A stretch of 64,000 nt of DNA from Porticoccus sp964395715 (GCA_964395715.1 CAYNAU010000003.1:62001-126000), one strand, 5' to 3'; counted from the stretch's first letter, positions 33,170-42,132 are shown. The notes: generated by a model from the sequence alone, not told the origin. Made by a program: numbers and translations.

Positions 33170-34552
33170 CTAATTCATCAAGACCTTGACCGGCAATGCC
33201 TGGGTCGTCACCGGGGCGCCATTCTCAAATCGTGGGCGAAAGCGACTGCCGGTGATGGCTCTACGAGCGCGCTTTTCCATTCCCTCGGTTTCGTCGGCGT
33301 GTATGCTAACAATATTGATGTTATCGGGGGTGCCTTTTTCCGACACATCCACCGCAATCATCACGTATTCTTTTGGTGTCGGCAGGGGTAGGGGGTCAAT
33401 AGTTTTTCCGACGAGGTCGGCAAGAGACAGTTTTGTATCATCATCTGTGGACTGGCTGGCGTTCTCAGGGGCAGTGGGCATAGGTGCAGATCTGGGTTGC
33501 GGCAGCATTTTCGGTGCCCCGAACAGCTCCTCAATCATGGGTTTATGTTGTGCTTCCTGCTCCAGCAACAACTGGGCCTTCTGGTAGGATTTGATGGCCG
33601 GTTCAGGTCTGTTCAACAGCAGCAACATGTCACCATTGGCCACATAGCCACGGGCTTTGTCCTGTGGAGATACCGTCGGGTTGCTTTCCAGAATGCTGAG
33701 CATTTTTTTACAGGCCTTGCGGCCTTCACGATAAAAATTTCTTCGCCAGAACAGTTCTTGAGGTATCCACTCTATGTTCGGCAGTCGATCGAACATGGCT
33801 TCCGTGTCTTCCCAGCCAGCGACACCCGGATAACTTTTCTGGTGCTGCTCCAGGTAGTAATTGGCCAGTGCAGTGTTCTGAAGCAGTGCCACGAGCCTCA
33901 GATCGGTCTCTCCGAAGTGCTCCGAGGCAATATTGATTGCATGGGTAGAGAAGCCTCTGGCCATATGCAGGTGGAAGACATCGTCGCGCATGCCACTGGC
34001 GCTGTAAGCCTGCATATGCCAGCGGCTGGCCTCATCGAGAATAGGAATCATGCGGGGGTCGTTGTCACCGTAGGCCTTGCTGTACAGCCAGAGCAACTGC
34101 AGATAGGTCTCCGAAGTGGCATCGGGTTCTCCCATGGCCTGCTGGGTGGCAATAATGCCGCGCAACATTGGCTCCTGACCCAGGCTGTAGACTCCCTGGT
34201 TGACCCGGTCCAGATACATGGCGTGCTGATAAGCCATCATTGCCTCCGGGAAACGCAGGCTGAGAAACAAACTGTTGCCCAACCCGTAGCTCATTTCTGA
34301 AAGCTCCTGATCATAGGGGCCGTGGTTGGCTTCGCGGTCGGCGATGGCCTCCTGGTAGCTGGCTATGGTGCGATCCAGCGCAGTCTCGAGACGGGGCAGG
34401 TCTTCGGTGTCAGTGCTCTGGAGTTCACCGTTACCAGTGGGTGCGTTATCCTTTACCTGCTGATGGTCTGCCGGTGGAGTAGCAGCCATCACTGCACCGC
34501 TCAACAGGAGAAGCAAAAGAAAAAAACCTGATGTTTTCAGGGTAAAACCCAT
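33170..34552 (-). CDS. Secreted TPR protein with TonB C-terminal-like domain, first gene of the envelope operon
   Basis: A 460-residue protein with signal peptide 1-23. The middle is helical, with TPR-type repeats (LGNSLFLSLRFPEAMMAYQHAMYLD, ARGYVANGDMLLLLNRPEPAIKSYQKAQ). The last 80 residues resemble a TonB C-terminal domain (VMIAVDVSEKGTPDNINIV, then ITGSRFRPRFENGAPVTTQ). It has no membrane anchor of its own. TonB-C-like domains contact outer-membrane partners in other systems. Preceded by a 197-base gap shared with the divergent AEC transporter, so the operon promoter should lie between 34553 and 34749. Confidence 0.82.
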   Translation of the reverse strand: MGFTLKTSGFFLLLLLLSGAVMAATPPADHQQVKDNAPTGNGELQSTDTEDLPRLETALDRTIASYQEAIADREANHGPYDQELSEMSYGLGNSLFLSLRFPEAMMAYQHAMYLDRVNQGVYSLGQEPMLRGIIATQQAMGEPDATSETYLQLLWLYSKAYGDNDPRMIPILDEASRWHMQAYSASGMRDDVFHLHMARGFSTHAINIASEHFGETDLRLVALLQNTALANYYLEQHQKSYPGVAGWEDTEAMFDRLPNIEWIPQELFWRRNFYREGRKACKKMLSILESNPTVSPQDKARGYVANGDMLLLLNRPEPAIKSYQKAQLLLEQEAQHKPMIEELFGAPKMLPQPRSAPMPTAPENASQSTDDDTKLSLADLVGKTIDPLPLPTPKEYVMIAVDVSEKGTPDNINIVSIHADETEGMEKRARRAITGSRFRPRFENGAPVTTQALPVKVLMN

Positions 34553-34749
34553 AGCCTGGAAGCCTGTCAGTTGATCGTCATCTTAGAGACGGTGAGCGGT
34601 AGATCGTTCCATGTTCATGGTCCCGCCATGCGCCTGTGCCATCATGATCATAGGTCTGTTGTGCCACCTTCCGGGTGACACAGATACGTTGGGCGCGGGG
34701 CCAGTATAACGCTGTCGTTTTTAAAAAAATCGTGGAGTCATAAAAAATA

Positions 34750-35640
34750 ATGCTAGTGCAACTCTGGAATGTTATGGCACCAGTGCTGATTGTCATCGGT
34801 CTCGGTTTTTGCTGGGGGCGCTCCCCGGTGCCCTATGCCTCAGAGTTTGTCACTCGGGCGGTGATGAATATTGGCGCGCCCTGTCTGGTGGTGTCAGCCA
34901 TCAGCCAGGCCGATATTTCAGGGGAAGGGTTTGCCCAGGTGGCAATAGCCGCCAGTGTGGTGTTGGCAGGGACAGCCTTACTTGGCGCTATTGTGATTCG
35001 CCTGATGGGCGGCGACCTGCGCGCGCTGTTGTCGCCAATTGTATTTCCCAATACCGGTAACATGGGGTTGCCCCTGTGCCTGTTCGCATTTGGCGAAGAA
35101 GGGCTGGCGCTGGCGGTAGCGTTCTTTATGGTGCAGATGACGACGCTGATGACCTTCGGAGTGGCCCTGATGTCGCGGTCGGGTACCGGGCTTTGGGGGA
35201 TGCTCAAGGGGTTATTACGACAACCCCTTATCCATGCCATTGCCATTGCTTTAATAATGTTGGCGAGCGATGTGCAGTTGCCGGTGTGGGTTGATAGCAC
35301 CCTGAAACTGTTGGGAGACTTCACCATTCCATTGATGTTGCTGACGTTGGGGGTTTCTCTTTCCACCTTATCCACCACGGGTTGGTGGCGCAGTATGGGA
35401 CTATCCCTGCTGAGGATTGTCGGCGGCCTGGCCTTTGCCTGGCTGGCCGTGACCTGGATGGGTATGAGTGGCCCGGCGCGCAATGTGGTACTGCTACAGG
35501 CCATTATGCCCGCAGCCGTGTTTAACTACCTGCTGGCGCTCAAATATGACCGAGAACCTGCAGCGGTGGCCGGTATTGTCGTGGCGTCGACCGTGATGGC
35601 ACTGGTGGCGGTGCCGCTATTGCTGGCTATCCTGATATAA
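34750..35640 (+). CDS. AEC-family (auxin efflux carrier type) transporter
   Basis: A 296-residue polytopic membrane protein with about ten hydrophobic segments. The N-terminal VMAPVLIVIGLGFCWGRSP, FVTRAVMNIGAPCLVVSAIS and the PNTGNMGLPLCLFAFGEEG motif are typical of the AEC family, which in bacteria often exports or imports dicarboxylates or malonate. GGAG lies before the ATG. A CoA transferase follows 12 bases downstream, so the two form an operon; the carrier may take up the acid that the transferase activates (inference). Confidence 0.9.
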   Translation: MLVQLWNVMAPVLIVIGLGFCWGRSPVPYASEFVTRAVMNIGAPCLVVSAISQADISGEGFAQVAIAASVVLAGTALLGAIVIRLMGGDLRALLSPIVFPNTGNMGLPLCLFAFGEEGLALAVAFFMVQMTTLMTFGVALMSRSGTGLWGMLKGLLRQPLIHAIAIALIMLASDVQLPVWVDSTLKLLGDFTIPLMLLTLGVSLSTLSTTGWWRSMGLSLLRIVGGLAFAWLAVTWMGMSGPARNVVLLQAIMPAAVFNYLLALKYDREPAAVAGIVVASTVMALVAVPLLLAILI

Positions 35641-35652
35641 GGGGAAGTAATT

Positions 35653-36846
35653 ATGAACACCGCTAAACCGTTGAGTGGCTATCGTGTCATCGAACTGGGC
35701 CAGCTGTTGGCAGGCCCCTTTGCCGGTTCATTGCTGGCCTATTTCGGTGCCGAAGTTATCAAGGTGGAACCTCCCGGAGGTGGCGACCCCCTGCGCAACT
35801 GGCGGCAGTTAAAGGACGGCACATCGCTCTGGTGGCGCAGCCTGGGTCGCAACAAGAAGTGCATTACCCTGGACCTGAAATCCGCCAAGGGCCAGGAACT
35901 GGCAGCCCGGCTTATTGATGGTGCGGATGTGCTGGTTGAAAACTTTCGTCCCGGGGTAATGGAAGAGTGGGGTCTTGGACCGGAGCGTTTTAAAACCACC
36001 AACCCGGGGCTGGTCTATACCCGCATTTCAGGCTACGGCCAGAACGGTCCCTATGCCAGCAAGCCGGGTTTCGCCTCGGTGTGTGAGGGCATCAGTGGCT
36101 TTCGCTATCTGAATGGCTTTCCCGGCGAAGCTCCGGTCAGGCCCAACCTCAGCTTGGGGGACAGTATCGCTGGGCTTCACGCCGCCTTTGGTGTGACGCT
36201 GGCACTGTTGTCACGGCAGTCCAGCGGTACCGGTCAGGTCATTGATGTGGCGCTCTACGAAGCCATGTTCAACCTTCTTGAGGGAGTGGTTCCCGAGTTT
36301 GATGGTGCCGGGGTCGTGCGTGAGCCTTCCGGGACCACTGTAACTGGCATTGTCCCCACCAACACCTATCGCTGTGAGGACAATAAATACGTGGTGATCG
36401 GTGGCAATGGAGACTCCATATTCAAACGCCTGATGCGGGCAGCCAACCGCCCCGAGATGGCAGATGATCCGCGCCTGGCAGACAATGCCGGCCGGGTAAA
36501 ACACGAACAGGAAATTGATGCAGCACTGGCGGCCTGGTGTGGCAGCCTGCCGAGCACCGAGGTGTTATCCAGGCTCGATGAAGAACGAGTCCCCGCAGGT
36601 CCCATTTACAATGTGGCGGACATGCTGGAAGACCCTCACTTCAACGCGCGGGGTCTCTATGAGCAGGTACAGATCAACGGTGAACCATTAAAAATTCCTG
36701 CCATGCTGCCGCGTTTATGCGATACCCCGGGGGAAACCCGCTGGCCGGGTCCCGAAGTTGCCAGTCATAACGACGAGGTACTTGGGGATCTGCTGGGACT
36801 CAATGAGGCGCAGCGTCAGGCTCTGCGTCGGGAAGGAGTGATCTAG
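35653..36846 (+). CDS. Family III (CaiB/BaiF) CoA transferase
   Basis: A 397-residue enzyme with the family hallmarks: LSGYRVIELGQLLAGPFAGSLLAYFGAEVIKVEPPGG at the start, NKKCITLDLKSAKG, VLVENFRPGVMEEWG, and the LGDSIAGLHAAFG stretch containing the catalytic Asp. These enzymes move CoA between acids. The AGGGGAAG site precedes the ATG, and it follows the AEC transporter by 12 bases. A glutaryl-CoA dehydrogenase-like gene lies 2 kb away, so glutarate activation is a good guess; that is inference. Confidence 0.92.
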   Translation: MNTAKPLSGYRVIELGQLLAGPFAGSLLAYFGAEVIKVEPPGGGDPLRNWRQLKDGTSLWWRSLGRNKKCITLDLKSAKGQELAARLIDGADVLVENFRPGVMEEWGLGPERFKTTNPGLVYTRISGYGQNGPYASKPGFASVCEGISGFRYLNGFPGEAPVRPNLSLGDSIAGLHAAFGVTLALLSRQSSGTGQVIDVALYEAMFNLLEGVVPEFDGAGVVREPSGTTVTGIVPTNTYRCEDNKYVVIGGNGDSIFKRLMRAANRPEMADDPRLADNAGRVKHEQEIDAALAAWCGSLPSTEVLSRLDEERVPAGPIYNVADMLEDPHFNARGLYEQVQINGEPLKIPAMLPRLCDTPGETRWPGPEVASHNDEVLGDLLGLNEAQRQALRREGVI

Positions 36847-37268
36847 CGCTGGAATTTCGCCCCCAGCACGATGCTGGTGAGAGTTTTCTCTACACCATCA
36901 AGGCTGGCAATCAGGTCGATGGTCTGGTCCAGTTCCCGGGTGTTGGCACAATTCACCACTGCCAGTAGGTCGTAATTGCCGCTGATACTGAACAGGGATT
37001 CCACCTCAGACATTTTTTCCATCCTGCGCACGATATTGCCGACGAGTTTGGGGACGATTTCTATCATCAGGTACGCAGTGACCTGTTGCAGGTGCTGCGG
37101 GTGGTAGCGGATGGTATAGCTTTCGATGATTTTGCGCCGCTCCAGCGTGTCCATATGCTGTTTCACGGTTGCGCGACTGACGCCCAGCTTCTTCGCCAGG
37201 TTGGCGATACTTTCTCTACTGTTGCTTCTGAGCAAATCCAGCAGGCGTTGATCCAGATTCGGAGCCAT
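36843..37268 (-). CDS. Lrp/AsnC-family transcriptional regulator
   Basis: A 141-residue regulator. The N-terminal winged helix (DQRLLDLLRSNSRESIANLAKKLGVSRATVKQHMDTLE) is followed by an AsnC-type ligand domain (SISGNYDLLAVVNCANTRELDQTIDLIASLDGV). The ATG at 37268 has AAGGAG eight bases upstream; the longer frame from 37307 is less likely. Divergent from a PLP decarboxylase, and an inverted repeat lies between them. Lrp-type proteins respond to amino acids, suggesting control of the decarboxylase and perhaps the neighbouring catabolic genes. It overlaps the end of the convergent CoA transferase by 4 bases. Confidence 0.92.
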   Translation of the reverse strand: MAPNLDQRLLDLLRSNSRESIANLAKKLGVSRATVKQHMDTLERRKIIESYTIRYHPQHLQQVTAYLMIEIVPKLVGNIVRRMEKMSEVESLFSISGNYDLLAVVNCANTRELDQTIDLIASLDGVEKTLTSIVLGAKFQR

Positions 37269-37299
37269 ACGCAGAACTCCTTCGGCAATGCCGCGATTT

Positions 37300-37319
37300 G
37301 AACACAATGGACAGTGTTC
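37300..37319 (-). promoter_or_regulatory. Candidate operator between the Lrp-type regulator and the decarboxylase
   Basis: GAACAC (37300-37305) and GTGTTC (37314-37319) form an inverted repeat around AATGGACA. Position, between divergent genes, is typical of a regulator's own site. It lies 32 bases before the regulator start. Confidence 0.5.
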
Positions 37320-37425
37320 TTATCAAAAGGATAGATCATGTTGACGTAACTGTCGGTCTTGCGCATACCACGCATTCATCCAGCCACCTAAACTGAGAAT
37401 AAGTAGCAGTAAATGGAAAGAACCC

Positions 37426-38586
37426 ATGTCGAATAAACAGGCGAGGCATGATGATCGCCCCTTGCCGGTGGCCCTGCCTGCCGTGTTGACCACGGCCAGA
37501 AACCGGGTTGCCACCATCGGATATCAGCAGCCTCTGCTGTATGTGAGTAGCGAGCAGCTGCGAACCAATGCGCGCCGTTTCCGGGCAGCTATGCCCAAGG
37601 TGCGTCCGCATTTTGCGGTTAAATCTAATCCCGACCGGCGTATTCTTGACTTGCTGCATCAAGAGGGTATCCACTTTGAGGTGGCTTCCCGTTCGGAACT
37701 TGCCGTGTTACTGGACATGGGAGTCGACCCGGACAACATCTTTTACTCCAACCCGATCAAACCCGATGACTACATCCACTATGCCGTCAGTCACGGTGTA
37801 CGCTGGTATGCGGTGGACTCGGTGGCCGAAGTGGAAAAAATGTATCGTCTCGCCCCGCAGGCCAGTCTGTATCTGCGCATCAGTGTCAGTAACCGCGGTG
37901 CCGCCTGGCCACTTGAGGGCAAGTTCGGTGTTATTGGCCGCGAGGCAGAGGCGGTGATGGATGCCTGCATGCAATACGGTATGGACCTTGCGGGGGTCAC
38001 GTTCCATGTAGGATCCCAGTGTCTCAACCCCGATAATTGGGTGGAGGGTATTCGAGCCGCTCAGCGTATCTTTGGTGCCATGAGGCAGCGCGGCTATCGG
38101 CCGCGATTGCTGAATCTGGGTGGTGGTTTCCCGGTGCAGATGAACGCAGATGTGCCTTCCATTAGCGACATTGGCAAACGCATCAATGACGAACTCGCCA
38201 ACCTGGATAACGGTTTTACCGTGATTGCAGAACCGGGGCGCAACCTGGTGGCGTCGGCGGGTTGCCTGGTAACCCGTGTAGTGGGGACTGCGGTTCGCAA
38301 CGGCCAGCGCTGGCTCTATCTCGATACTGGCATCTACGGTGGCTTGATGGAGTTGAATGAGCGTTTTCGCTATCCCGTGATCAGTGAGAGGGTAGGGGAA
38401 ATGGTTCCCTGGACACTGGCTGGCCCCACCTGTGATTCGCTCGATATCTGTCTCAGGAACCAGCTTCTTCCCGAGTTTATGCAGTCCGGCGACCTATTGT
38501 TTCTGCCCTTCACCGGCGCCTATACCAGCAGTTGTGCGACACGTTTTAATGGCTTTCCACCGCCCATGGTGGTTGTGCTGAGCTGA
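37426..38586 (+). CDS. Type III PLP decarboxylase (ornithine/lysine decarboxylase type)
   Basis: A 386-residue alanine-racemase-fold enzyme. The N-terminal HFAVKSNPDRRILDLL carries the PLP lysine; HVGSQC, LNLGGGFPV (glycine loop), EPGRNLVASAG and GPTCDSLDI (catalytic Cys/Asp motif) follow. Eukaryotic-type ODC and lysine/ornithine decarboxylases share this set. Product would be putrescine or cadaverine, which suits the polyamine genes next door (SpuC, PuuD, PuuA types). Ornithine versus lysine cannot be decided by eye. GGAAAG lies before the ATG. It is convergent with the acyl-CoA dehydrogenase gene. Confidence 0.92.
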   Translation: MSNKQARHDDRPLPVALPAVLTTARNRVATIGYQQPLLYVSSEQLRTNARRFRAAMPKVRPHFAVKSNPDRRILDLLHQEGIHFEVASRSELAVLLDMGVDPDNIFYSNPIKPDDYIHYAVSHGVRWYAVDSVAEVEKMYRLAPQASLYLRISVSNRGAAWPLEGKFGVIGREAEAVMDACMQYGMDLAGVTFHVGSQCLNPDNWVEGIRAAQRIFGAMRQRGYRPRLLNLGGGFPVQMNADVPSISDIGKRINDELANLDNGFTVIAEPGRNLVASAGCLVTRVVGTAVRNGQRWLYLDTGIYGGLMELNERFRYPVISERVGEMVPWTLAGPTCDSLDICLRNQLLPEFMQSGDLLFLPFTGAYTSSCATRFNGFPPPMVVVLS

Positions 38587-38604
38587 CGGCTATAACCCCC
38601 CCCC

Positions 38605-39780
38605 TCAGTTAAACGATTGGATCCCGGTTTGAGCCCGGCCGAGAATCAGGGCATGGATATCGCTGGTGCCTTCATAGGTGTTGACCACTTCGAGGTTGGC
38701 CAGGTGTCGCATGACGGGGAATTCATCGGAAATACCATTGGCGCCCAACATATCCCTGCTGGTCCGGGCGATCTCCAGCGCCTTGCCGCAGTTGTTGCGT
38801 TTCAGCAGGGAGACCAGTTCCGGGGCCAGGCGGTTTTCTTCCTTAAGGCGCCCCGCGCGTATCACGCCCTGAAGGGCCAGGCTGATGTCGGTTTGCATAC
38901 ACACCAGTTTGTACTGGATTAACTGGTTGGCAGCCAGGGGGCGTCCAAACTGTTGCCGGTCCAGGCAGTATTGTCGTGCGGTATGCCAGCAGGTTTCGGC
39001 GGCGCCCAGAGCACCCCAGCAAATGCCATAGCGGGCGTTATTCAGGCAGGCAAATGGGGCGGACAGTCCGTTGGCACCTGGGAGCAGATGGTGATCGTGG
39101 ACAAACACCTCATCCATGACAATCTCGCCGGTCATCGAAGTCCGCAACGCCAGTTTGCCGTCAATTTTTGGTGTGCTCAGGCCGTCCATGGAGCGGTCCA
39201 GCAAAAACCCGCGGACAGTGCCGCCATCGTCCCTGGCCCAGATTAACAGCACATCGGCGATGGGGGAGTTGGTAATCCAGGTTTTGGAGCCGCTCAGCCT
39301 GTAACCGCCCTCTACCCGGTGGGCGCGGGTGCGCATGCTGGCGGGGTCGGACCCCGCATCGGGCTCTGTCAGGCCAAAGCAACCGACCCATTCGCCGCTG
39401 GCAAGCCTTGGTAAGTAATGTTGCTGCTGCTTACTGCTGCCGAACTGTTGGATGGGTTGCATCACCAGGCTGGATTGCACGCTCATCAGCGAACGGTACC
39501 CGGAATCGACACGCTCAATTTCCCGGGCGATCAGGCCGTAGCTGACCTGACTGACACCGGCACAGCCATGGACGGTCAGGGTGCAGCCCAGCAGACCAAG
39601 AGACCCCATTTCCGTGAAGATATTGCGGTCAGTTCGCTCTTCCCGGTAGGCATCCCGTACCCTGGGCAACAGTTTACTGACCGCGTAGTTGCGTGCGGTA
39701 TCGCGTATTTGCCGTTCGTCATCCGTGAGCTGTTCTTCCAGTAAAAACGGGTCTTCCCAACAGAAGTCGTTAGCAGCCAT
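38605..39780 (-). CDS. gcdH: Acyl-CoA dehydrogenase, glutaryl-CoA dehydrogenase type
   Basis: A 391-residue flavoenzyme. The sequence begins FCWEDPFLLEEQLTDDERQIRDTARNYA, contains FGLTEPDAGSDPASMRTRA (FAD/substrate region), WITNSPIADVLLIWA, and ends with NTYEGTSDIHALILGR, the Glu there being the catalytic base. This combination is the GcdH subfamily, which oxidises and decarboxylates glutaryl-CoA to crotonyl-CoA. The ATG at 39780 has GAGGTG before it; the longer frame to 39831 lacks one. Located between a decarboxylase and an omega-aminotransferase, consistent with lysine/cadaverine breakdown. Confidence 0.92.
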   Translation of the reverse strand: MAANDFCWEDPFLLEEQLTDDERQIRDTARNYAVSKLLPRVRDAYREERTDRNIFTEMGSLGLLGCTLTVHGCAGVSQVSYGLIAREIERVDSGYRSLMSVQSSLVMQPIQQFGSSKQQQHYLPRLASGEWVGCFGLTEPDAGSDPASMRTRAHRVEGGYRLSGSKTWITNSPIADVLLIWARDDGGTVRGFLLDRSMDGLSTPKIDGKLALRTSMTGEIVMDEVFVHDHHLLPGANGLSAPFACLNNARYGICWGALGAAETCWHTARQYCLDRQQFGRPLAANQLIQYKLVCMQTDISLALQGVIRAGRLKEENRLAPELVSLLKRNNCGKALEIARTSRDMLGANGISDEFPVMRHLANLEVVNTYEGTSDIHALILGRAQTGIQSFN

Positions 39781-39848
39781 ATTCACCTCACTCGCTGTAA
39801 GGATAGTTGAACTGCGGTGCAGGGTAGCCACTGATGACTTCCCCGGTT

Positions 39849-41228
39849 TCAGACCCCGTAGTGTCTCGCCGTCAGGTCCAGGGCCCGACTGGCACGGGCC
39901 ACCAGCAGGTCAATCTCTTCATGGTTGCAGACCAGTGGCGGCGCGACGATCATGGCATCACCCACGGCACGCATGACCAGACCGCTGTCAATGGAGAACT
40001 GTCGACAGGTTCCTCCGGATTTTCCCGGATCACCCAGTCGTGCCCTGCTGTGTTTGTCGCGGACCAGCTCCAGTGCCGCCACCATGCCCTTGCCGCGCAC
40101 CTCGCCGACAATCGGGTGATCTGCCAGGGTCTGCCACTGCTGTTGCAGGTAGGGGCCGATATCCCCGGCGACACGGCTAATCACTGCGTCTCGTTCGATA
40201 ATGTCCAGAGTGGCCAGTGCTGCGGCGCAGGCAGCCGGGTGGCCACTGTAGGTAAAACCGTGACCGAACTCGCCGCCGCCACTGGTGAGCACGCTGGCGA
40301 CCTTGTCACTGAGCAATACCCCGCCCAGGGGCTGAAAGCCGTTGGTGACCGCTTTGGCAAAGGTGATCAGGTCCGGCTCCGTGCCATAGGCCTGGCAGCC
40401 AAATAAATGGCCGAGGCGACCGAAGCCACAGATCACTTCATCGCTGATAAAGAGAATATCCCGTGCCTTGAGGATGTCCCGGATCGCCGGCCAGTAGCTT
40501 TCCGGGGGCACGATCACACCGCCGGCACCCTGGATCGGTTCGGCGATAAATGCCGCGATATTGTCCTCGCCCAGTTCATCGATGGCCCGTTCCAGGTCTT
40601 TTGCCACCTTGACACCAAACGCCTCTGCGGAAAGATCGCCGCCATCTTTGAACCAGTAGGGCTGGGCGATGTGATGCACATAGGGCAGGGTTTCAAACTG
40701 GCGATGGACAAAATCAAACCCCCCGAGGCTGGCAGCGGCAATGGTGCTGCCATGGTAGGCATTGGTGCGCGACAAAATAATGCGTTTGTCGGGTTTTTCC
40801 AGAAGATCCCAGTAGCGGCGTACCAGGCGCAGGTTGGTGTCGTTGGCTTCAGAACCGGAATTGGTAAAAAACACATGGTTGAAGTTGTCCGGTGTCAGAG
40901 CCGCCAGCCTGGCGGCGAGCCTCACGGAAGGCTCATTGGCGCACTGGAAAAAATTATTGTAGAACGGTAGTTCGCTGAGCTGCCGTCGCACCGCTTCGAC
41001 AATATCGGGCTGGCTGTAGCCCAGGTTGCAGCACCACAGCCCGGACATGCCATCGAGGATACGATTGCCATCGCTGTCCTCAATATAGACGCCTTCCGCA
41101 CGGCTGATAATTCTGCCGGGATGTGCGGCATAGTCCTGAAAGTCGGTAAAGGGATGCAGGTGGTGTGCCGCATCCTGACGTTGCAGTTGCGCCGTGTGGT
41201 TGTATTTGCCGTCCCTTTTTGCAGGCAT
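39849..41228 (-). CDS. Class III omega-aminotransferase (putrescine/cadaverine-pyruvate type, SpuC-like)
   Basis: A 459-residue PLP enzyme. It has the SGLWCCNLGY segment, FFTNSGSEANDTNLRLVR, NAYHGSTIAAASLGG, DEVICGFGRLG (Asp), and the lysine in TFAKAVTNGFQPLGG. Overall layout is that of SpuC and beta-alanine/polyamine transaminases. It deaminates a terminal amine to an aldehyde, using pyruvate. GGAG precedes the ATG. Divergent from a PuuD-like hydrolase with a 130-base shared promoter region. Confidence 0.92.
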   Translation of the reverse strand: MPAKRDGKYNHTAQLQRQDAAHHLHPFTDFQDYAAHPGRIISRAEGVYIEDSDGNRILDGMSGLWCCNLGYSQPDIVEAVRRQLSELPFYNNFFQCANEPSVRLAARLAALTPDNFNHVFFTNSGSEANDTNLRLVRRYWDLLEKPDKRIILSRTNAYHGSTIAAASLGGFDFVHRQFETLPYVHHIAQPYWFKDGGDLSAEAFGVKVAKDLERAIDELGEDNIAAFIAEPIQGAGGVIVPPESYWPAIRDILKARDILFISDEVICGFGRLGHLFGCQAYGTEPDLITFAKAVTNGFQPLGGVLLSDKVASVLTSGGGEFGHGFTYSGHPAACAAALATLDIIERDAVISRVAGDIGPYLQQQWQTLADHPIVGEVRGKGMVAALELVRDKHSRARLGDPGKSGGTCRQFSIDSGLVMRAVGDAMIVAPPLVCNHEEIDLLVARASRALDLTARHYGV

Positions 41229-41283
41229 AATAGTCTCCGATCAACCCTCTGGGGTTATTCTATTTTTACTTGGCCTATGAGAA

Positions 41284-41327
41284 TTTCAGCACGAAATAGC
41301 TGAAACGTCTCCACCCCCAATGGGGTG
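41284..41327 (+). promoter_or_regulatory. Inverted repeats in the divergent aminotransferase/hydrolase promoter region
   Basis: TTTCAGC (41284-41290) and GCTGAAA (41299-41305) form a 7-bp inverted repeat with an 8-base spacer. A second one, CACCCC (41312-41317) with GGGGTG (41322-41327), follows. Both lie between divergent starts at 41228 and 41359 and are candidate operators for a polyamine-responsive regulator such as the nearby LuxR-type protein. The assignment is tentative. Confidence 0.4.
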
Positions 41328-41358
41328 TGCCAGGGTGACTTTAACTGAGGATTGCGTC

Positions 41359-42132
41359 ATGGGTCAGCAGCTTTGGCCGGTAGTTGGTATTCCATGCGAT
41401 GTATACCAGCATGGCTTGCACCCCCATCATGGTAGTGGTGAAAAATACATTAATGCTCTGGCCCACGGTGCCGGTGTGCGCCCGGTCCTGCTGCCGGCGG
41501 TAGCTGGTGGCAGGGATATGGCTCCACTCGATAATATCTGCACCGTGGATGAGATGCTCGGCGGCCTCGACGGGCTCTTCCTCACCGGTAACGCCTCTAA
41601 TGTAAATCCGGCTTTTTACGGTGAAACCTCTGCACCGAACAACCTGCTGGACCCGCAGCGGGATGCCACAACCCTGCCATTGATTCGCGGCGCCATTGAA
41701 CGCGATATCCCCCTGTTCGCGGTGTGTCGGGGGTTTCAGGAATTAAACGTTGCCCTGGGCGGCACGCTCTACCAGAAAGTGCACGAAGTGCCGGGCATGC
41801 TTGATCACCGCGAAGACACCTCCTTACCCCGGGAAGGGCAATACGATTATGCACATAAGATACAGCTTGTGGCCGGTGGGCTATTGCACGCTATGGCAGG
41901 TGCTGAGGAAGTGCCGGTGAATTCTGTTCACGGACAGGGCGTATGCCGGTTGGCGGATGAGCTGGTGGTGGAAGCCACCGCCCCGGATGGACTGGTCGAG
42001 GCGGCCAGAGCGCGCGATGAACATCTTTTTGTGCTGGGGGTGCAGTTTCATCCCGAGTGGCTTTACCACCTCGACCCGTTCTACAGCGCCTTGTTCAAAG
42101 CCTTTGGCGAGGCCATTAGAGCGCGTTTGTAA
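41359..42132 (+). CDS. puuD: Gamma-glutamyl-gamma-aminobutyrate hydrolase-like protein (PuuD type)
   Basis: A 257-residue class I glutamine-amidotransferase-like hydrolase. The nucleophile Cys is in FAVCRGFQELN, the His-x-Glu partner in LGVQFHPEWLY. The PuuD start pattern (VVGIPCDVYQ, then SGEKYINALAHGAGVRPVLLP) is present. It releases glutamate from gamma-glutamyl-GABA or analogous gamma-glutamyl acids. The ATG at 41359 follows GAGG; an upstream frame to 41320 is less likely. A PuuA-type ligase follows by 75 bases. Confidence 0.92.
   Translation: MGQQLWPVVGIPCDVYQHGLHPHHGSGEKYINALAHGAGVRPVLLPAVAGGRDMAPLDNICTVDEMLGGLDGLFLTGNASNVNPAFYGETSAPNNLLDPQRDATTLPLIRGAIERDIPLFAVCRGFQELNVALGGTLYQKVHEVPGMLDHREDTSLPREGQYDYAHKIQLVAGGLLHAMAGAEEVPVNSVHGQGVCRLADELVVEATAPDGLVEAARARDEHLFVLGVQFHPEWLYHLDPFYSALFKAFGEAIRARL

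Noticed and set aside
21561..34552. Zorya-type defence system (ZorAB plus effectors)
   Set aside because: The channel is short, there is no OmpA-type ZorB, and no helicase or nuclease gene is present.
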